Origin: Pseudomonadota bacterium
GTDB lineage: Bacteria > Pseudomonadota > Alphaproteobacteria > Rhizobiales > Tepidamorphaceae
Direction of reading: 5' to 3'
Length of the DNA: 5,441 nt
NCBI GenBank assembly: GCA_023435545.1
Contig: JAEYRQ010000186.1
Coordinates: forward strand, 1 to 5,441
Position numbers and translations under genes: made by a program. Numbering within the stretch: position 1 is the stretch's first letter; every line of letters begins with the position of its first letter. The notes below the pieces were generated by a model that was not told the DNA's origin, ran no database searches, and saw only the letters and a program-made list of their open reading frames with translations. Below are positions 5,408 to 5,441 of this stretch, piece by piece.

Positions 5408-5441
5408 TGCGAAGATCGGCCAAGACCACCCTCCCCTGCAG
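5407..5441 (+). CDS. Possible start of a further coding frame, truncated by the window
   Basis: An ATG at 5407 shares its A with the hisH stop (TGATG) and opens a frame, [11 protein letters not shown], that runs to the edge. The arrangement is typical of translational coupling, but eleven codons are too few to identify anything, and the sequence does not look like the start of HisA (usually M-I-L-F/Y-P-A-I-D). Chance is a real possibility. Confidence 0.2.
   Translation, partial: MRRSAKTTLPC

Noticed and set aside
5436..5441. Window ends exactly on a PstI site (CTGCAG)
   Set aside because: It could mark a cloning or fragment edge, but a single 6-bp site in GC-rich DNA is common and carries no biological meaning.
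1..5441. CRISPR array, tRNA, rRNA, IS element or prophage signature
   Set aside because: No regularly spaced repeats, no cloverleaf or rRNA sequence, and no transposase or integrase frame were found; the window is almost entirely conserved coding sequence.

Overview
The window is GC-rich, gene-dense bacterial chromosome with strong codon-position GC bias. Gene content and order point to an alphaproteobacterium of the Rhizobiales (Hyphomicrobiales): an Smr-domain gene and a small helix-turn-helix gene, then hslU, a GNAT acetyltransferase and hslV on the opposite strand, then divergently hisB, a DUF2628 membrane protein and hisH. From memory, this order resembles the hslVU/his neighbourhood of rhizobia and relatives. 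I cannot name a genus from the sequence alone.

Layout. Positions 1-816 (+): the 3' part of an Smr-domain gene whose start probably lies off the left edge, coupled by an ATGA overlap to a 121-residue XRE-type regulator. Positions 817-1028: a convergent intergenic gap filled by a palindromic repeat element with two perfect hairpins. The element is bracketed by a 9-bp direct repeat. Positions 3419 down to 1029 (-): a tightly overlapping operon hslV - GNAT acetyltransferase - hslU. Positions 3420-3611: a divergent promoter region with a heat-shock-like promoter candidate facing hslV, an extended -10 promoter candidate facing hisB, and a GC-rich hairpin in the hslV leader. Positions 3612-5407 (+): hisB - DUF2628 protein - hisH, two histidine biosynthesis enzymes with a small membrane protein of unknown role between them. 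The last 34 bases contain no complete gene. A possible next reading frame begins on the hisH stop codon.

How the genes work together. HslV (proteolytic dodecamer) and HslU (AAA+ unfoldase hexamers) form the HslVU/ClpQY protease. Their genes are separated by an acetyltransferase gene that overlaps both. HisB (imidazoleglycerol-phosphate dehydratase) and HisH (glutaminase subunit of imidazole glycerol phosphate synthase) act in histidine biosynthesis. HisF, HisA and the remaining enzymes are not in the window.

This is mainly conserved housekeeping DNA, and I see no convincing evidence of a new defence, mobile or RNA-guided system. The points most worth a second look are the bracketed repeat element, the candidate heat-shock control region of hslV, the acetyltransferase embedded in the protease operon, and the basic N-terminal tail on HisB.
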